Shown here: in pieces, positions 24,532 to 31,657 of the stretch
How the letters are laid out: each line of letters starts with the position of its first letter
How positions within the stretch are numbered: position 1 is the stretch's first letter
From: an uncultured Phascolarctobacterium sp.
GTDB taxonomy: Bacteria > Bacillota > Negativicutes > Acidaminococcales > Acidaminococcaceae
Length of the DNA: 43,883 nucleotides
Direction: 5' to 3'
NCBI GenBank assembly: GCA_905207485.1
Contig: CAJLLL010000008.1
Coordinates: forward strand, 1 to 43,883
The notes under the pieces: model-generated
What the model was told of the DNA's origin: nothing
Databases searched by the model: none
Seen by the model: the letters and a program-made list of their open reading frames with translations, nothing else
Translations under genes and position numbers: made by a program

Positions 24532-25425
24532 TTACATATAAAAGCTGTTAACCATAACACTCAGCAAAAATACATAATAACTTACAGGAATCGCGAATAA
24601 CAGGCTGTCGCACCTATCCAACACGCCGCCGTGTCCGGGGAAAATTTTGCCGGAATCCTTCACGCCGAAGGAACGTTTTAAAACAGATTCCACCAGATCA
24701 CCCAAAGGTGCAAAAAAGGCCACGCCTATGCCCAGTAATACCGAAAGTAAGGCTGAACCTGTAAAAATCTGCGTATCATGCAGATAGTTCATGCCGCCCA
24801 TAATAACAGCTACGCAGCCAATAAAGCCTGCCACTGCACCTTCAACCGATTTATTGGGGCTGATTGTAGGGCAAAGTTTATGCCTGCCAATGGCAGAACC
24901 TGCAAAATATGCAAATGTATCACTGGCCCAAACGCCAAGCATAATAACCCAGAACAAAATTTCACCACGGTCAATAGGCAATCCCCAAAGGCTTACCTGT
25001 AAATCAGCAGAGGTAAAATACAGAGCATCGCGCAAAAGGATAAAATGCGCAAAGCCAAAGCCGATATACAGCAGCGACATTACGGAAAGCGCCGTGTTAA
25101 ATGCCCATTTACCGTCTGCATGATGGCGCGCCATGCCTTCCAGCAGCACAAAAATACAGCCAATCATTAAAATTGCCGGAAACAACAAAAATGAATAAAT
25201 GCTGATAAAGCGGAAAACCGACGCTGCATAAATAAGGCAAACCATAGTCATGCCGGTAGACAGCCAATATACATCATGCCCTGCCTGGCGTGCCATATTT
25301 CTGAATTCAAACAGACCCACCGTTGCCAGGGCAAAAACTGCCGCATCAAACAAATATCCGCCCTGATGGATTAAAAATATAACTACCGGCAACGCAACAA
25401 TGCCGGTTAAAATTCTTTTTAACAT
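24532..25425 (-). CDS. cdsA: Phosphatidate cytidylyltransferase
   Basis: Makes CDP-diacylglycerol from phosphatidic acid and CTP for phospholipid synthesis. About 297 aa with seven to eight transmembrane segments. The C-terminal signature LGDLVESVLKRSFGVKDSGK followed by FPGHGGVLDRCDS (about 240-275) is the CDS motif, including its metal-binding aspartates. GTG two codons upstream is also possible; ATG at 25425 has the better spacing to GGCGG. It follows uppS by about 14 bp. Confidence 0.95.
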   Translation of the reverse strand: MLKRILTGIVALPVVIFLIHQGGYLFDAAVFALATVGLFEFRNMARQAGHDVYWLSTGMTMVCLIYAASVFRFISIYSFLLFPAILMIGCIFVLLEGMARHHADGKWAFNTALSVMSLLYIGFGFAHFILLRDALYFTSADLQVSLWGLPIDRGEILFWVIMLGVWASDTFAYFAGSAIGRHKLCPTISPNKSVEGAVAGFIGCVAVIMGGMNYLHDTQIFTGSALLSVLLGIGVAFFAPLGDLVESVLKRSFGVKDSGKIFPGHGGVLDRCDSLLFAIPVSYYVFLLSVMVNSFYM

Positions 25426-25439
25426 TACCACACCGCCAA

Positions 25440-26219
25440 CTATTTAGTAATCAAACCGCCGTAACGGCGTTCACGTCCGCCATAAGCCTTTACAGCCTCC
25501 AAAAACATTTCCGGTGTAAAAGCCGGCCAGTAAACATCTGTCGTCCAGATTTCAGCATAAGCAATCTGCCACAGCATAAAGTTGCTGATACGAAAATCAC
25601 CGCCCGGGCGGATTAACAAATCCGGAGCAGGCAGCCCTTTGGTATACAGATAATCTTCAAAATGCTGCGCATCTATATCTTCAACCTTCAGCGAACCATT
25701 TTTTACATCACTGACAATATTTTGTACAGCTTGCAGAATTTCAGCCTGTCCGCCGTAGTTTATAGCCAAATTTAAAATAATGCCGGTATTTTCTGCCGTT
25801 ACCTTTTCTGCGTTCTCCATTTTCTGACGCACTATCTCAGGCAATCCCTCGCGGCTGCCCATAAAACGCACCTTAACATTATTTTTATGGAAATCTTCAA
25901 TTTCGCTCGTTAAATAACGGCTTAACAGTTCCATTATAAAATTAACTTCAGTTACAGGACGTTTCCAGTTTTCGGTAGAAAAAGCATAGGCACTGATAAT
26001 TTTTACGCCTATCTTATCGGCTGTTTTAACAATATTTTTTAAAGTTTCCGCACCTGCCTGGTGACCAAAAGTACGAGGCTTACCCTGTGCTTTTGCCCAA
26101 CGGCCGTTGCCGTCCATAATAATGGCAATATGCTGCGGAACTTTTTCCAAATCTATTCCACTAACATCAACTTTTAAATCATTATTGCCGGTTTTAAATT
26201 TAAATAATGTATTAAACAC
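25440..26219 (-). CDS. uppS: Undecaprenyl diphosphate synthase
   Basis: Cis-prenyltransferase that makes the C55 lipid carrier for cell-wall synthesis. 259 aa. It has the P-loop-like signature IIMDGNGRWAKAQG with catalytic Asp (about 33-46), FGHQAG, and the C-terminal PDLLIRPGGDFRISNFMLWQ block (about 203-222). The family consensus there is RTGGE.R; the RPGGDFR variant is noted. Starts at GTG with AAAGGTGAT upstream. A hairpin lies between it and the ferredoxin gene. Confidence 0.96.
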   Translation of the reverse strand: MFNTLFKFKTGNNDLKVDVSGIDLEKVPQHIAIIMDGNGRWAKAQGKPRTFGHQAGAETLKNIVKTADKIGVKIISAYAFSTENWKRPVTEVNFIMELLSRYLTSEIEDFHKNNVKVRFMGSREGLPEIVRQKMENAEKVTAENTGIILNLAINYGGQAEILQAVQNIVSDVKNGSLKVEDIDAQHFEDYLYTKGLPAPDLLIRPGGDFRISNFMLWQIAYAEIWTTDVYWPAFTPEMFLEAVKAYGGRERRYGGLITK

Positions 26220-26245
26220 AATATCACCTTTCCGTTAAAGGCAAT

Positions 26246-26289
26246 AAAACTGAGCTACCTCCCCTTTATAGAGGAGGCAACTTCAGTTC
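26246..26289 (-). terminator. Hairpin between ferredoxin and uppS (weak terminator or attenuator)
   Basis: Minus-strand stem AACTGAAG..GCCTCC / GGGAGGTAGCTCAGTT followed by TTATTG. The T-tract is weak, and uppS lies only about 27 bp further on, so this probably sets relative expression inside the operon and is not a full stop (inference). Confidence 0.5.
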
Positions 26290-26300
26290 TACGCAATAAA

Positions 26301-26471
26301 TCAGGGTTGTTTAATTGCACCAACCGGGCAAACGCCTGCGCAAGCGCCGCATTCAACGCATTCTTCGCCGATTTCATATTTGCCGTCGACTTCTTTAATT
26401 GCGCCAACCGGGCAGGTTGCAGCGCAAGAACCGCAGCCTACACATTCTTCTTTATTAATTTTCAATGCCAT
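26301..26471 (-). CDS. 2[4Fe-4S] ferredoxin
   Basis: A 56-aa bacterial ferredoxin, a low-potential electron carrier. It holds two classic cluster motifs, CVGCGSCAATCP (10-21) and CVECGACAGVCP (38-49), separated by a short spacer. ATG is preceded by AAAGGAGG seven bases away. It lies between a small unknown gene (overlap 17 bp) and uppS, inside the operon that also encodes IspG and Dxr. IspG needs a ferredoxin or flavodoxin electron donor, so this protein is a candidate partner (inference). Confidence 0.95.
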   Translation of the reverse strand: MALKINKEECVGCGSCAATCPVGAIKEVDGKYEIGEECVECGACAGVCPVGAIKQP

Positions 26472-26691
26472 CTGTTACGCCTCCTTTCCTGTACCTTCTA
26501 ACAGTAGTGATTTCTGCTTTATTGTTATCCAGCTTACGCTGTCTAACTACATATTCGGTAATGCTGCCTTCCTGCGGCACGCCTTTTGATTTCGGCGGCT
26601 CGGTAGCAACAACTTCGCAGGTATAGCCTGCTTCGTTCAAAATACGCAGCGCTTTATCAAGTTCCAGCGCCAAAACGTCAGGAAATTCCAT
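26455..26691 (-). CDS. Small PASTA-like protein of unknown function
   Basis: 78 aa, not recognised with certainty. The pattern ALELDKALRILNEAGY...VVATEPP...GSITEYVVRQR resembles one degenerate PASTA-type repeat (helix then beta hairpin), the module that binds cell-wall fragments in serine/threonine kinases and penicillin-binding proteins. No membrane segment or signal peptide is present, so a cytoplasmic location is likely. Its ATG shares one base with the frr stop and its 3' end overlaps the ferredoxin start, so it is embedded in the operon by translational coupling. Its reading frame is intact and its ends fit both neighbours, which supports a real gene. Confidence 0.7.
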   Translation of the reverse strand: MEFPDVLALELDKALRILNEAGYTCEVVATEPPKSKGVPQEGSITEYVVRQRKLDNNKAEITTVRRYRKGGVTDGIEN

Positions 26692-27254
26692 CAGATTTCC
26701 ATAACTTCTTTCTCTTTATGTTCCATAACGGTATCCACTTCTTTGATGAATTTATCAGTCATCTTCTGGATATCGTCATTAGCCTTTTTAGCTTCGTCTT
26801 CAGTAATTTCTTTGGCTTTTTCAGCTTTTTTAACGGAATCGTTGGCATCGCGGCGCAGATTTCTTATACTTACGCGAGCATCTTCGGCTTTTTTGTGTAC
26901 GGTTTTAACAAGCTCTTTACGTCTTTCTTCCGTAAGCTGAGGCAGATTCAAACGGATTACGCTGCCATCGCTGTTCGGGTTAAGTCCCAAATCAGATTTC
27001 ATAATTGCGCGCTCAATATCTTTCAGCAGGTTCTTTTCCCACGGCTGAATAACAATCATGCGCGGTTCCGGAACGGTTACGCTTGCAACCTGGTTTACCG
27101 GAGTCGGTGTGCCATAATATTCAACCATTACCTTATCAAGCAGCGATACGCTGGCACGGCCTGCCCTTACAGAAGCAAGGTCAACGCGCAGCACATCTAC
27201 AGTTTTATGCATTTTAGTCTGTGCAGTTTCCAATATCTCTTTTATTTCTGCCAT
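26691..27254 (-). CDS. frr: Ribosome recycling factor
   Basis: Splits post-termination ribosomes together with EF-G. 187 aa from the ATG at 27254, which has GGAGG eight bases upstream; the nine-codon extension before it overlaps the end of pyrH. Typical RRF sequence: LRVDLASVRAGRASVSLLDKV (about 20-40), YYGTPTPVNQVASV, and NLPQLTEERRKELVK (about 109-123), within a three-helix bundle plus core domain. Overlaps the following gene by one base. Confidence 0.97.
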   Translation of the reverse strand: MAEIKEILETAQTKMHKTVDVLRVDLASVRAGRASVSLLDKVMVEYYGTPTPVNQVASVTVPEPRMIVIQPWEKNLLKDIERAIMKSDLGLNPNSDGSVIRLNLPQLTEERRKELVKTVHKKAEDARVSIRNLRRDANDSVKKAEKAKEITEDEAKKANDDIQKMTDKFIKEVDTVMEHKEKEVMEI

Positions 27255-27255
27255 T

Positions 27256-27981
27256 TTACTTTCCTCCCACCAAAGTGCCAATCTTCTGACCCAGTGCAGC
27301 TTTTAAAATATTACCGGGTTTATCAATGTTAAATACAACAATAGGTATCTTATTATCCATGCAAAGGCTGATAGCGGTAGAATCCATTACGCTCAGCTTA
27401 CGCTGAATTACTTCAATATAATCAAGTTCTTCAAACATTTTAGCGTTAGGATTTTTAGCAGGGTCACTGTCATAAACGCCGTCAACGCCTTTTTTTGCCA
27501 TCAGGATAGCATCTGCTTCAATTTCCGCAGCGCGGAGAGCAGCCGTAGTATCAGTAGAGAAATACGGATTGCCGGTGCCTGCAGCAAAAATAACTACTCT
27601 TTCCTTTTCCATATGGCGGATAGCTCTGCGCCTGATATAAGTTTCGGCAATCTGGCGCATTTCAATAGCAGTCTGCACACGGGTCGGCACACCAAGATTT
27701 TCAAGCGCTCCCTGCAATGCCAAGGAGTTGATAACAGTTGCCAGCATACCCATATAATCCGCAGTTGCTCTGTCCATACCTTTTGAACTGCCGGATAATC
27801 CGCGCCAAATGTTGCCGCCGCCATTAACAACCGCAACCTCAAGTCCGCATTCCGTTACATCCTTAATCTGTCTGGCAATGGAATCAACAACTTCCGGGTC
27901 AATGCCAAAACCCTTTTCACCTGCCATGGCTTCGCCGCTTAATTTTAAAACAACACGTTTAAATTTGCTTTCTTCTGCCAA
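27256..27981 (-). CDS. pyrH: Uridylate kinase
   Basis: Hexameric UMP kinase of the amino-acid kinase family. 241 aa. Motifs: LKLSGEAMAGEKGFGID (about 12-28), VVNGGGNIWRG (about 49-59), MGMLATVINSLAL (about 76-88) and FAAGTGNPYFSTDTTAALRA (about 131-150), which forms the nucleotide site. Starts at TTG; a GGGGGCG stretch upstream is a moderate ribosome-binding site. It heads the long operon to polC. The roughly 120-bp region before it holds no promoter I can define clearly. Confidence 0.96.
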   Translation of the reverse strand: MAEESKFKRVVLKLSGEAMAGEKGFGIDPEVVDSIARQIKDVTECGLEVAVVNGGGNIWRGLSGSSKGMDRATADYMGMLATVINSLALQGALENLGVPTRVQTAIEMRQIAETYIRRRAIRHMEKERVVIFAAGTGNPYFSTDTTAALRAAEIEADAILMAKKGVDGVYDSDPAKNPNAKMFEELDYIEVIQRKLSVMDSTAISLCMDNKIPIVVFNIDKPGNILKAALGQKIGTLVGGK

Positions 27982-28104
27982 AATGCACGCCCCCTATACC
28001 TGTAAATTTACATACTCATACATCTTGTTCTATATTCTACAAATACTCTGTTTTTCCTCTTTTTAGTCATTAAATTTCAAAATAACTTTGCAAAAAAGGC
28101 AAAA

Positions 28105-28136
28105 AATAAAGAGAACACCTAAGTGCTCTCTTTATT
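28105..28136 (-). terminator. Terminator of the rpsB-tsf transcript
   Basis: Minus-strand stem AATAAAGAGAGCAC / GTGTTCTCTTTATT followed by TTTTTT-type tail (TTATTTTTTGCC), just beyond the tsf stop. Confidence 0.8.
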
Positions 28137-28145
28137 AAACAAGTA

Positions 28146-28796
28146 TTATTTTACAAAAGACATAACTTCTGCTGCAAAATCTTCCTGTTTCTTTTCAATG
28201 CCTTCGCCCAGTTGATAACGGGTGAAACGGCGGATAGAAATGTTTTCGCCGATTTTGGCAATGGATTCGGTAATCAAATCGTTAATGGTTTTATCCGGGT
28301 CTTTAACGAAAGACTGTTCCAGCAGGCAAACTTCTTTGTAGTATTTTTCAATACGGCCGTTAACCATTTTTTCAATGATTTTTTCCGGTTTACCTTCGTT
28401 ACGTGCCTGTTCGGTAAGAACCATTTTTTCATGTTCAAGCTCTGCGGTCGGAACTTCTTCACGGCGCAGGTAGCTCGGGTTTGCAGCAGCGATGTGCATT
28501 GCAATATCTTTAACAAGGGTTTTGAAAGCATCGGTTTTAGCAACGAAGTCGGTTTCGCAGTTAACTTCTACCAGAACACCGATACGTCCGCCGCCGTGGA
28601 TGTAGGATTCTACCAAACCTTCAGCAGCAATGCGGCCTGCTTTTTTAGCTGCGGCAGCAAGGCCTTTTTCACGCAAAAAGTCAATTGCTTTTTCCATGTC
28701 GCCATTGGTAGCGGCAAGTGCTTTTTTGCAGTCCATCATGCCGGCGCCGGTGCGTTCACGTAAATCTTTTACTAATGCAGCGGTAATTTCAGCCAT
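28146..28796 (-). CDS. tsf: Translation elongation factor Ts
   Basis: Nucleotide exchange factor for EF-Tu. 216 aa, the shorter form with one dimerisation/core copy (E. coli is about 283). The N-terminal UBA-like segment VKDLRERTGAGMMDCKKALA (about 9-28) is diagnostic, as is FVAKTDAF (about 83-90). ATG with GGGAGG eight bases upstream, cotranscribed with rpsB. Confidence 0.96.
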   Translation of the reverse strand: MAEITAALVKDLRERTGAGMMDCKKALAATNGDMEKAIDFLREKGLAAAAKKAGRIAAEGLVESYIHGGGRIGVLVEVNCETDFVAKTDAFKTLVKDIAMHIAAANPSYLRREEVPTAELEHEKMVLTEQARNEGKPEKIIEKMVNGRIEKYYKEVCLLEQSFVKDPDKTINDLITESIAKIGENISIRRFTRYQLGEGIEKKQEDFAAEVMSFVK

Positions 28797-28822
28797 TTAT
28801 TTTTCCTCCCGAAATTTATAAA

Positions 28823-29569
28823 TTATTCTGCGTCTTCAGCAACAACGGTTTCTTCAGCAGCAGCTTCTGCAGCTTCTTCAGTCTGCATGCCCTGACGGCC
28901 TTCCAGAACAGCGTCAGCCATTTTTGCGGTTAAGAGTTTTACTGCGCGGATAGCGTCGTCATTTGCAGGAATTACATGGTCGATAACGTCCGGATCGCAG
29001 TTGGTATCAACAGTTGCAACGATAGGAATGTTCAGTTTGCGGGCTTCCATAACTGCAATGTTTTCTTTGCGCGGGTCAATGATGAACAGAGCGCCCGGCA
29101 GTTTTTTCATATCTTTAATGCCGCCAAGGTATTTGGTCAGTTTTTCCATTTCGTGGCGCAGGCCGATAACTTCTTTTTTCGGCAGTACGTCAAAAGTGCC
29201 GTCAGCTTCCATAGCTTCAAGGGTGCGCAGGCGTTTAATACGGCCCTGAATGGTTTTAAAGTTGGTCATCATGCCGCCCAGCCAACGTTCGTTTACATAG
29301 AACATGTTGCAGCGCAGAGCTTCTTCACGGATAGCTTCCTGAGCCTGTTTTTTGGTGCCAACGAACAGAATGCTTTCGCCGCTTGCAGCAACGTCACGCA
29401 TAAAGTTGTATGCTTCTTCTACTTTTTTAACGGTTTTCTGCAGGTCGATGATGTAGATGCCGTTTCTTTCAGTGAAGATGTACGGAGCCATTTTCGGGTT
29501 CCAGCGGCGGGTCTGATGACCGAAGTGTACGCCGGCTTCAAGTAATTGTTTCATAGAGATGATTGCCAT
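28823..29569 (-). CDS. rpsB: 30S ribosomal protein S2
   Basis: 248 aa. Family blocks: MKQLLEAGVHFGHQTRRWNPKM (about 6-27), NGIYIIDLQKT (about 36-46), MMTNFKTIQGRIKRL (about 100-114), FIIDPRKENIAVMEARKLNIP (about 161-181). A short acidic, Ala/Glu-rich tail follows residue 225. ATG with AGGAGG upstream. Has its own promoter and a structured leader. Confidence 0.98.
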   Translation of the reverse strand: MAIISMKQLLEAGVHFGHQTRRWNPKMAPYIFTERNGIYIIDLQKTVKKVEEAYNFMRDVAASGESILFVGTKKQAQEAIREEALRCNMFYVNERWLGGMMTNFKTIQGRIKRLRTLEAMEADGTFDVLPKKEVIGLRHEMEKLTKYLGGIKDMKKLPGALFIIDPRKENIAVMEARKLNIPIVATVDTNCDPDVIDHVIPANDDAIRAVKLLTAKMADAVLEGRQGMQTEEAAEAAAEETVVAEDAE

Positions 29570-29610
29570 TTTTTATTCCTCCTGTTTTTTCCTCCGCCTG
29601 CATCAACTCT

Positions 29611-29634
29611 GCCCTAACCTTAAGGACAGCGGGC
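29611..29634 (-). promoter_or_regulatory. Leader hairpin upstream of rpsB
   Basis: Minus-strand GCCC...CCTTAAGG...GGGC, a stem with an internal palindrome, in the 5' untranslated leader between the promoter and the rpsB ribosome-binding site. Autogenous control by S2 is known in other bacteria. Whether this hairpin does that is inference. Confidence 0.35.
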
Positions 29635-29669
29635 AAATCCGCAGACGTGTGTATTTTTACACGCGTAAT

Positions 29670-29699
29670 ATTATATCACAAGCCTTTTATTGCAGGCAA
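29670..29699 (-). promoter_or_regulatory. Promoter of rpsB-tsf
   Basis: Minus strand: -35 TTGCCT (29699-29694), 18-bp spacer, -10 TATAAT (29675-29670). An imperfect inverted repeat ACGTGTGTA/TACACGCGT (29645-29666) covers the expected start of transcription. Confidence 0.75.
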
Positions 29700-29703
29700 G
29701 TAA

Positions 29704-29724
29704 TTTTGTAAAATTTTTACAAAA
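29704..29724. promoter_or_regulatory. Perfect AT-rich palindrome between ydcF-like gene and rpsB promoter
   Basis: TTTTGTAAAA-T-TTTTACAAAA, 10-bp arms around one base. It overlaps the stop codon of the YdcF-like gene and ends 4 bp before the rpsB -35. It could be an operator or a weak terminator; neither is shown. Confidence 0.45.
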
Positions 29725-30475
29725 ATTTACCGGCAGCAACAGCAAGATATTCTTTCATTGCCATTGCCGATAAATCAAGTGCATAAGCCTGAGGCGCAAA
29801 ACTGAAAAGAGAAACGGCTATTTCCCCGCTTACAAGATAATCGCACGGATAAGCAATAAGTTCAATGCCGGTTCCCTGCGCAGCAGCTTGAAAATTCTGC
29901 ATTGCCCGCGGCATGTGCAAAGCAGATGTTACAACGGCAACACGCTGCCAGCCTTCTTTTTGGCAGACAGCAATAATATTTGCCGCATTCTGCCTGGTGT
30001 TGAGCGCTTCGCTGTCGGTGTAAACCATATCCTGCGGCAGCCCTAAACCAATAAGCACCCTTTTGGAAACATCGGCTTCAACAGCGCTGTCATCAAATAC
30101 CTTGCCTCCGCTTACAATGACCGGAACATTCAGCAGGCGCTGCAACCGCGCACCGGTTATCAGCCTGTTCATTCCAATCGCAGAAACCGCCCCTTCGCCA
30201 TTAACATCACGAACCCCGCTTACTGCCCCGCCTCCCAGAACGGCAACAGCATCTGCACTGATGGCGGCAGGCTGTGTATAACGTCCTTCTAAGCCGTGGG
30301 CCAGCATCTGCGCAACCGGCATCAGCGAAGCGAAATATAAAAGCAGTGTTATCAGCGTCAGCGCATAACGGCCTTTTGTTTTATGTTTAAACAAATATGC
30401 GGCGAGTGCGGCAAGCAGCAAAATTATGCAGCCCGGCGGCAAAAGCCACAATAAAATAAACTTTAAAATATACAT
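29717..30475 (-). CDS. YdcF/ElyC-like DUF218 membrane protein
   Basis: 252 aa. Two N-terminal transmembrane helices (about 3-27 and 36-58), then a Rossmann-like DUF218 domain outside the cytoplasm. Family marks: AVAVLGGGAV (about 76-85), RLITGARL (about 105-112), VIVSGGKV (about 119-126), ALNTRQNAANI (about 157-167) and VVTSALHMPRA (about 181-191). Relatives such as ElyC act in envelope or peptidoglycan maintenance in E. coli; the substrate is unresolved. Its ATG shares one base with the preceding dehydrogenase stop (TAATG), so the two are translated together. Confidence 0.85.
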   Translation of the reverse strand: MYILKFILLWLLPPGCIILLLAALAAYLFKHKTKGRYALTLITLLLYFASLMPVAQMLAHGLEGRYTQPAAISADAVAVLGGGAVSGVRDVNGEGAVSAIGMNRLITGARLQRLLNVPVIVSGGKVFDDSAVEADVSKRVLIGLGLPQDMVYTDSEALNTRQNAANIIAVCQKEGWQRVAVVTSALHMPRAMQNFQAAAQGTGIELIAYPCDYLVSGEIAVSLFSFAPQAYALDLSAMAMKEYLAVAAGKFL

Positions 30476-31530
30476 TAGTCACATTCTTCCAACATTGTTA
30501 AATATAGCTGGCGGAAGAGTTCTTCCGTTAAATTGATTTTATTTAAAATTGTATAGCGTTCTTTGCGAACTTCTTTGGCAAACATCCATGCCTTAATGAA
30601 CATGTCTTCCGTAATGCCGTGCTTGGCAGGATTAACGGAAATATCGTATGCTTTTAAAAAGTTAAGAATAACGCGGTGGTCGCGCCCCTGTAATTTGCAG
30701 GCTACTACGCTGCCCATTGCTACTAAAATACCATGCGGTATATTGTGGTCAAAAAGTTCATCCATCGCATGGCTGAAAAGATGTTCCGAACCGCTGCAAG
30801 GACGGGAATTGCCTGCAAGCTGCATGGAAAGTCCGCTTAATACAAGCGACTGTGCCAACATTTTTATGCCTTCAATTGTAGTCAGGGATTTTGCTTCTGA
30901 ATATAAAAGCGAATTAAATGCCGTTTCTGAAAGCATATAGGCAAAATCATTGGGGCGGTCATTATTTTCATCGCAGCCAAGCTGCCAGTCATATAAGGCC
31001 GTATAGTTACTTATTGTATCGCCTACACCGGCTTGCAGCAAAAGGCGCGGCGCTTCAAAAATAATATCGGTATCAATTAAAAGCCCATCCGGAATTTTGG
31101 ATGTAAAAGAATGGCGCCGTCCGTTTTGTGCCAAAAGCACAGATACCGGCGAACATACACCGTCATTGCTGAGCGCGGTTGGTATGGCAATATAAGCCAC
31201 GTTAGCGACAAAAGCAGCATATTTGGCTGTATCAAGCGCAGTACCGCCGCCAAGCCCTATAACAAGGCGGATATTATTCATAGCCACTTTTTTGGCAACT
31301 TCTACCGCAAAATCAAACGAACTTTCTTTTACTGTTACAATTTCATAACCGCGAAGCTGATTTAAAAGAATTTTTACTTTTCTGTCAAGAGTTTGTAAAA
31401 GCCCTTCTGTTGTTAAAATAAGCGTTTTGGCAAATACCAGTTTGGGCATGTATAAGTTAAGGTTTTTATTAAGGTCTGTAACTGCGTTTTGTTTTACCTG
31501 CATAAATAATGGCAATGAATAGTTGCTCAT
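30475..31530 (-). CDS. Glycerol-1-phosphate dehydrogenase-like (AraM/EgsA family)
   Basis: 351 aa of the iron-containing alcohol dehydrogenase/dehydroquinate synthase-like fold. The block IAIPTALSNDGVCSPVSVL (about 136-154) and the metal-ligand positions GVGDTISNYTALYDW (about 186-200), SGSEHLFSHAMD (about 247-258) and NIPHGILVAMG (about 264-274) match sn-glycerol-1-phosphate dehydrogenases. NAD(P)H site GLGGGTALDTAKY (about 92-104). Such enzymes reduce dihydroxyacetone phosphate to G1P, the archaeal-type glycerol phosphate; in Bacillus AraM feeds PcrB. No pcrB is visible here. ATG with GGAGG at good spacing; own extended -10 promoter. Confidence 0.8.
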   Translation of the reverse strand: MSNYSLPLFMQVKQNAVTDLNKNLNLYMPKLVFAKTLILTTEGLLQTLDRKVKILLNQLRGYEIVTVKESSFDFAVEVAKKVAMNNIRLVIGLGGGTALDTAKYAAFVANVAYIAIPTALSNDGVCSPVSVLLAQNGRRHSFTSKIPDGLLIDTDIIFEAPRLLLQAGVGDTISNYTALYDWQLGCDENNDRPNDFAYMLSETAFNSLLYSEAKSLTTIEGIKMLAQSLVLSGLSMQLAGNSRPCSGSEHLFSHAMDELFDHNIPHGILVAMGSVVACKLQGRDHRVILNFLKAYDISVNPAKHGITEDMFIKAWMFAKEVRKERYTILNKINLTEELFRQLYLTMLEECD

Positions 31531-31561
31531 TCAGTGTCCCTCCAAATGTCCAATTATTTTA

Positions 31562-31567
31562 ATTATA
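31562..31567 (-). promoter_or_regulatory. Extended -10 promoter of the G1P dehydrogenase-like gene
   Basis: Minus-strand TGGTATAAT (TGn plus -10 TATAAT), about 31 bp before the ATG; no clear -35. Confidence 0.55.
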
Positions 31568-31618
31568 CCATTTGCAGGCAGTTAAACTTCTTTTTAAGCC
31601 TAAATTTTACACAGATTA

Positions 31619-31653
31619 TACAAAACGGGCAGTTATTTAACAAACTGCCCGTT
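31619..31653 (-). terminator. Terminator of the etf-pyk operon
   Basis: Minus-strand stem AACGGGCAGTT / AACTGCCCGTT (31653-31624) with a TTTTG tail, four bases beyond the stop of the last gene. Confidence 0.8.
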
Positions 31654-31657
31654 AATT

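Noticed and set aside
26718..27332. Open frame of 204 codons on the plus strand opposite frr/pyrH
   Set aside because: Antisense shadow of two conserved genes; Phe-rich sequence is the mirror of Glu/Lys-rich RRF.
27982..28104. Possible promoter before pyrH
   Set aside because: Several AT-rich hexamers occur, but no -35/-10 pair with acceptable spacing stands out. Nothing else is seen in this stretch.
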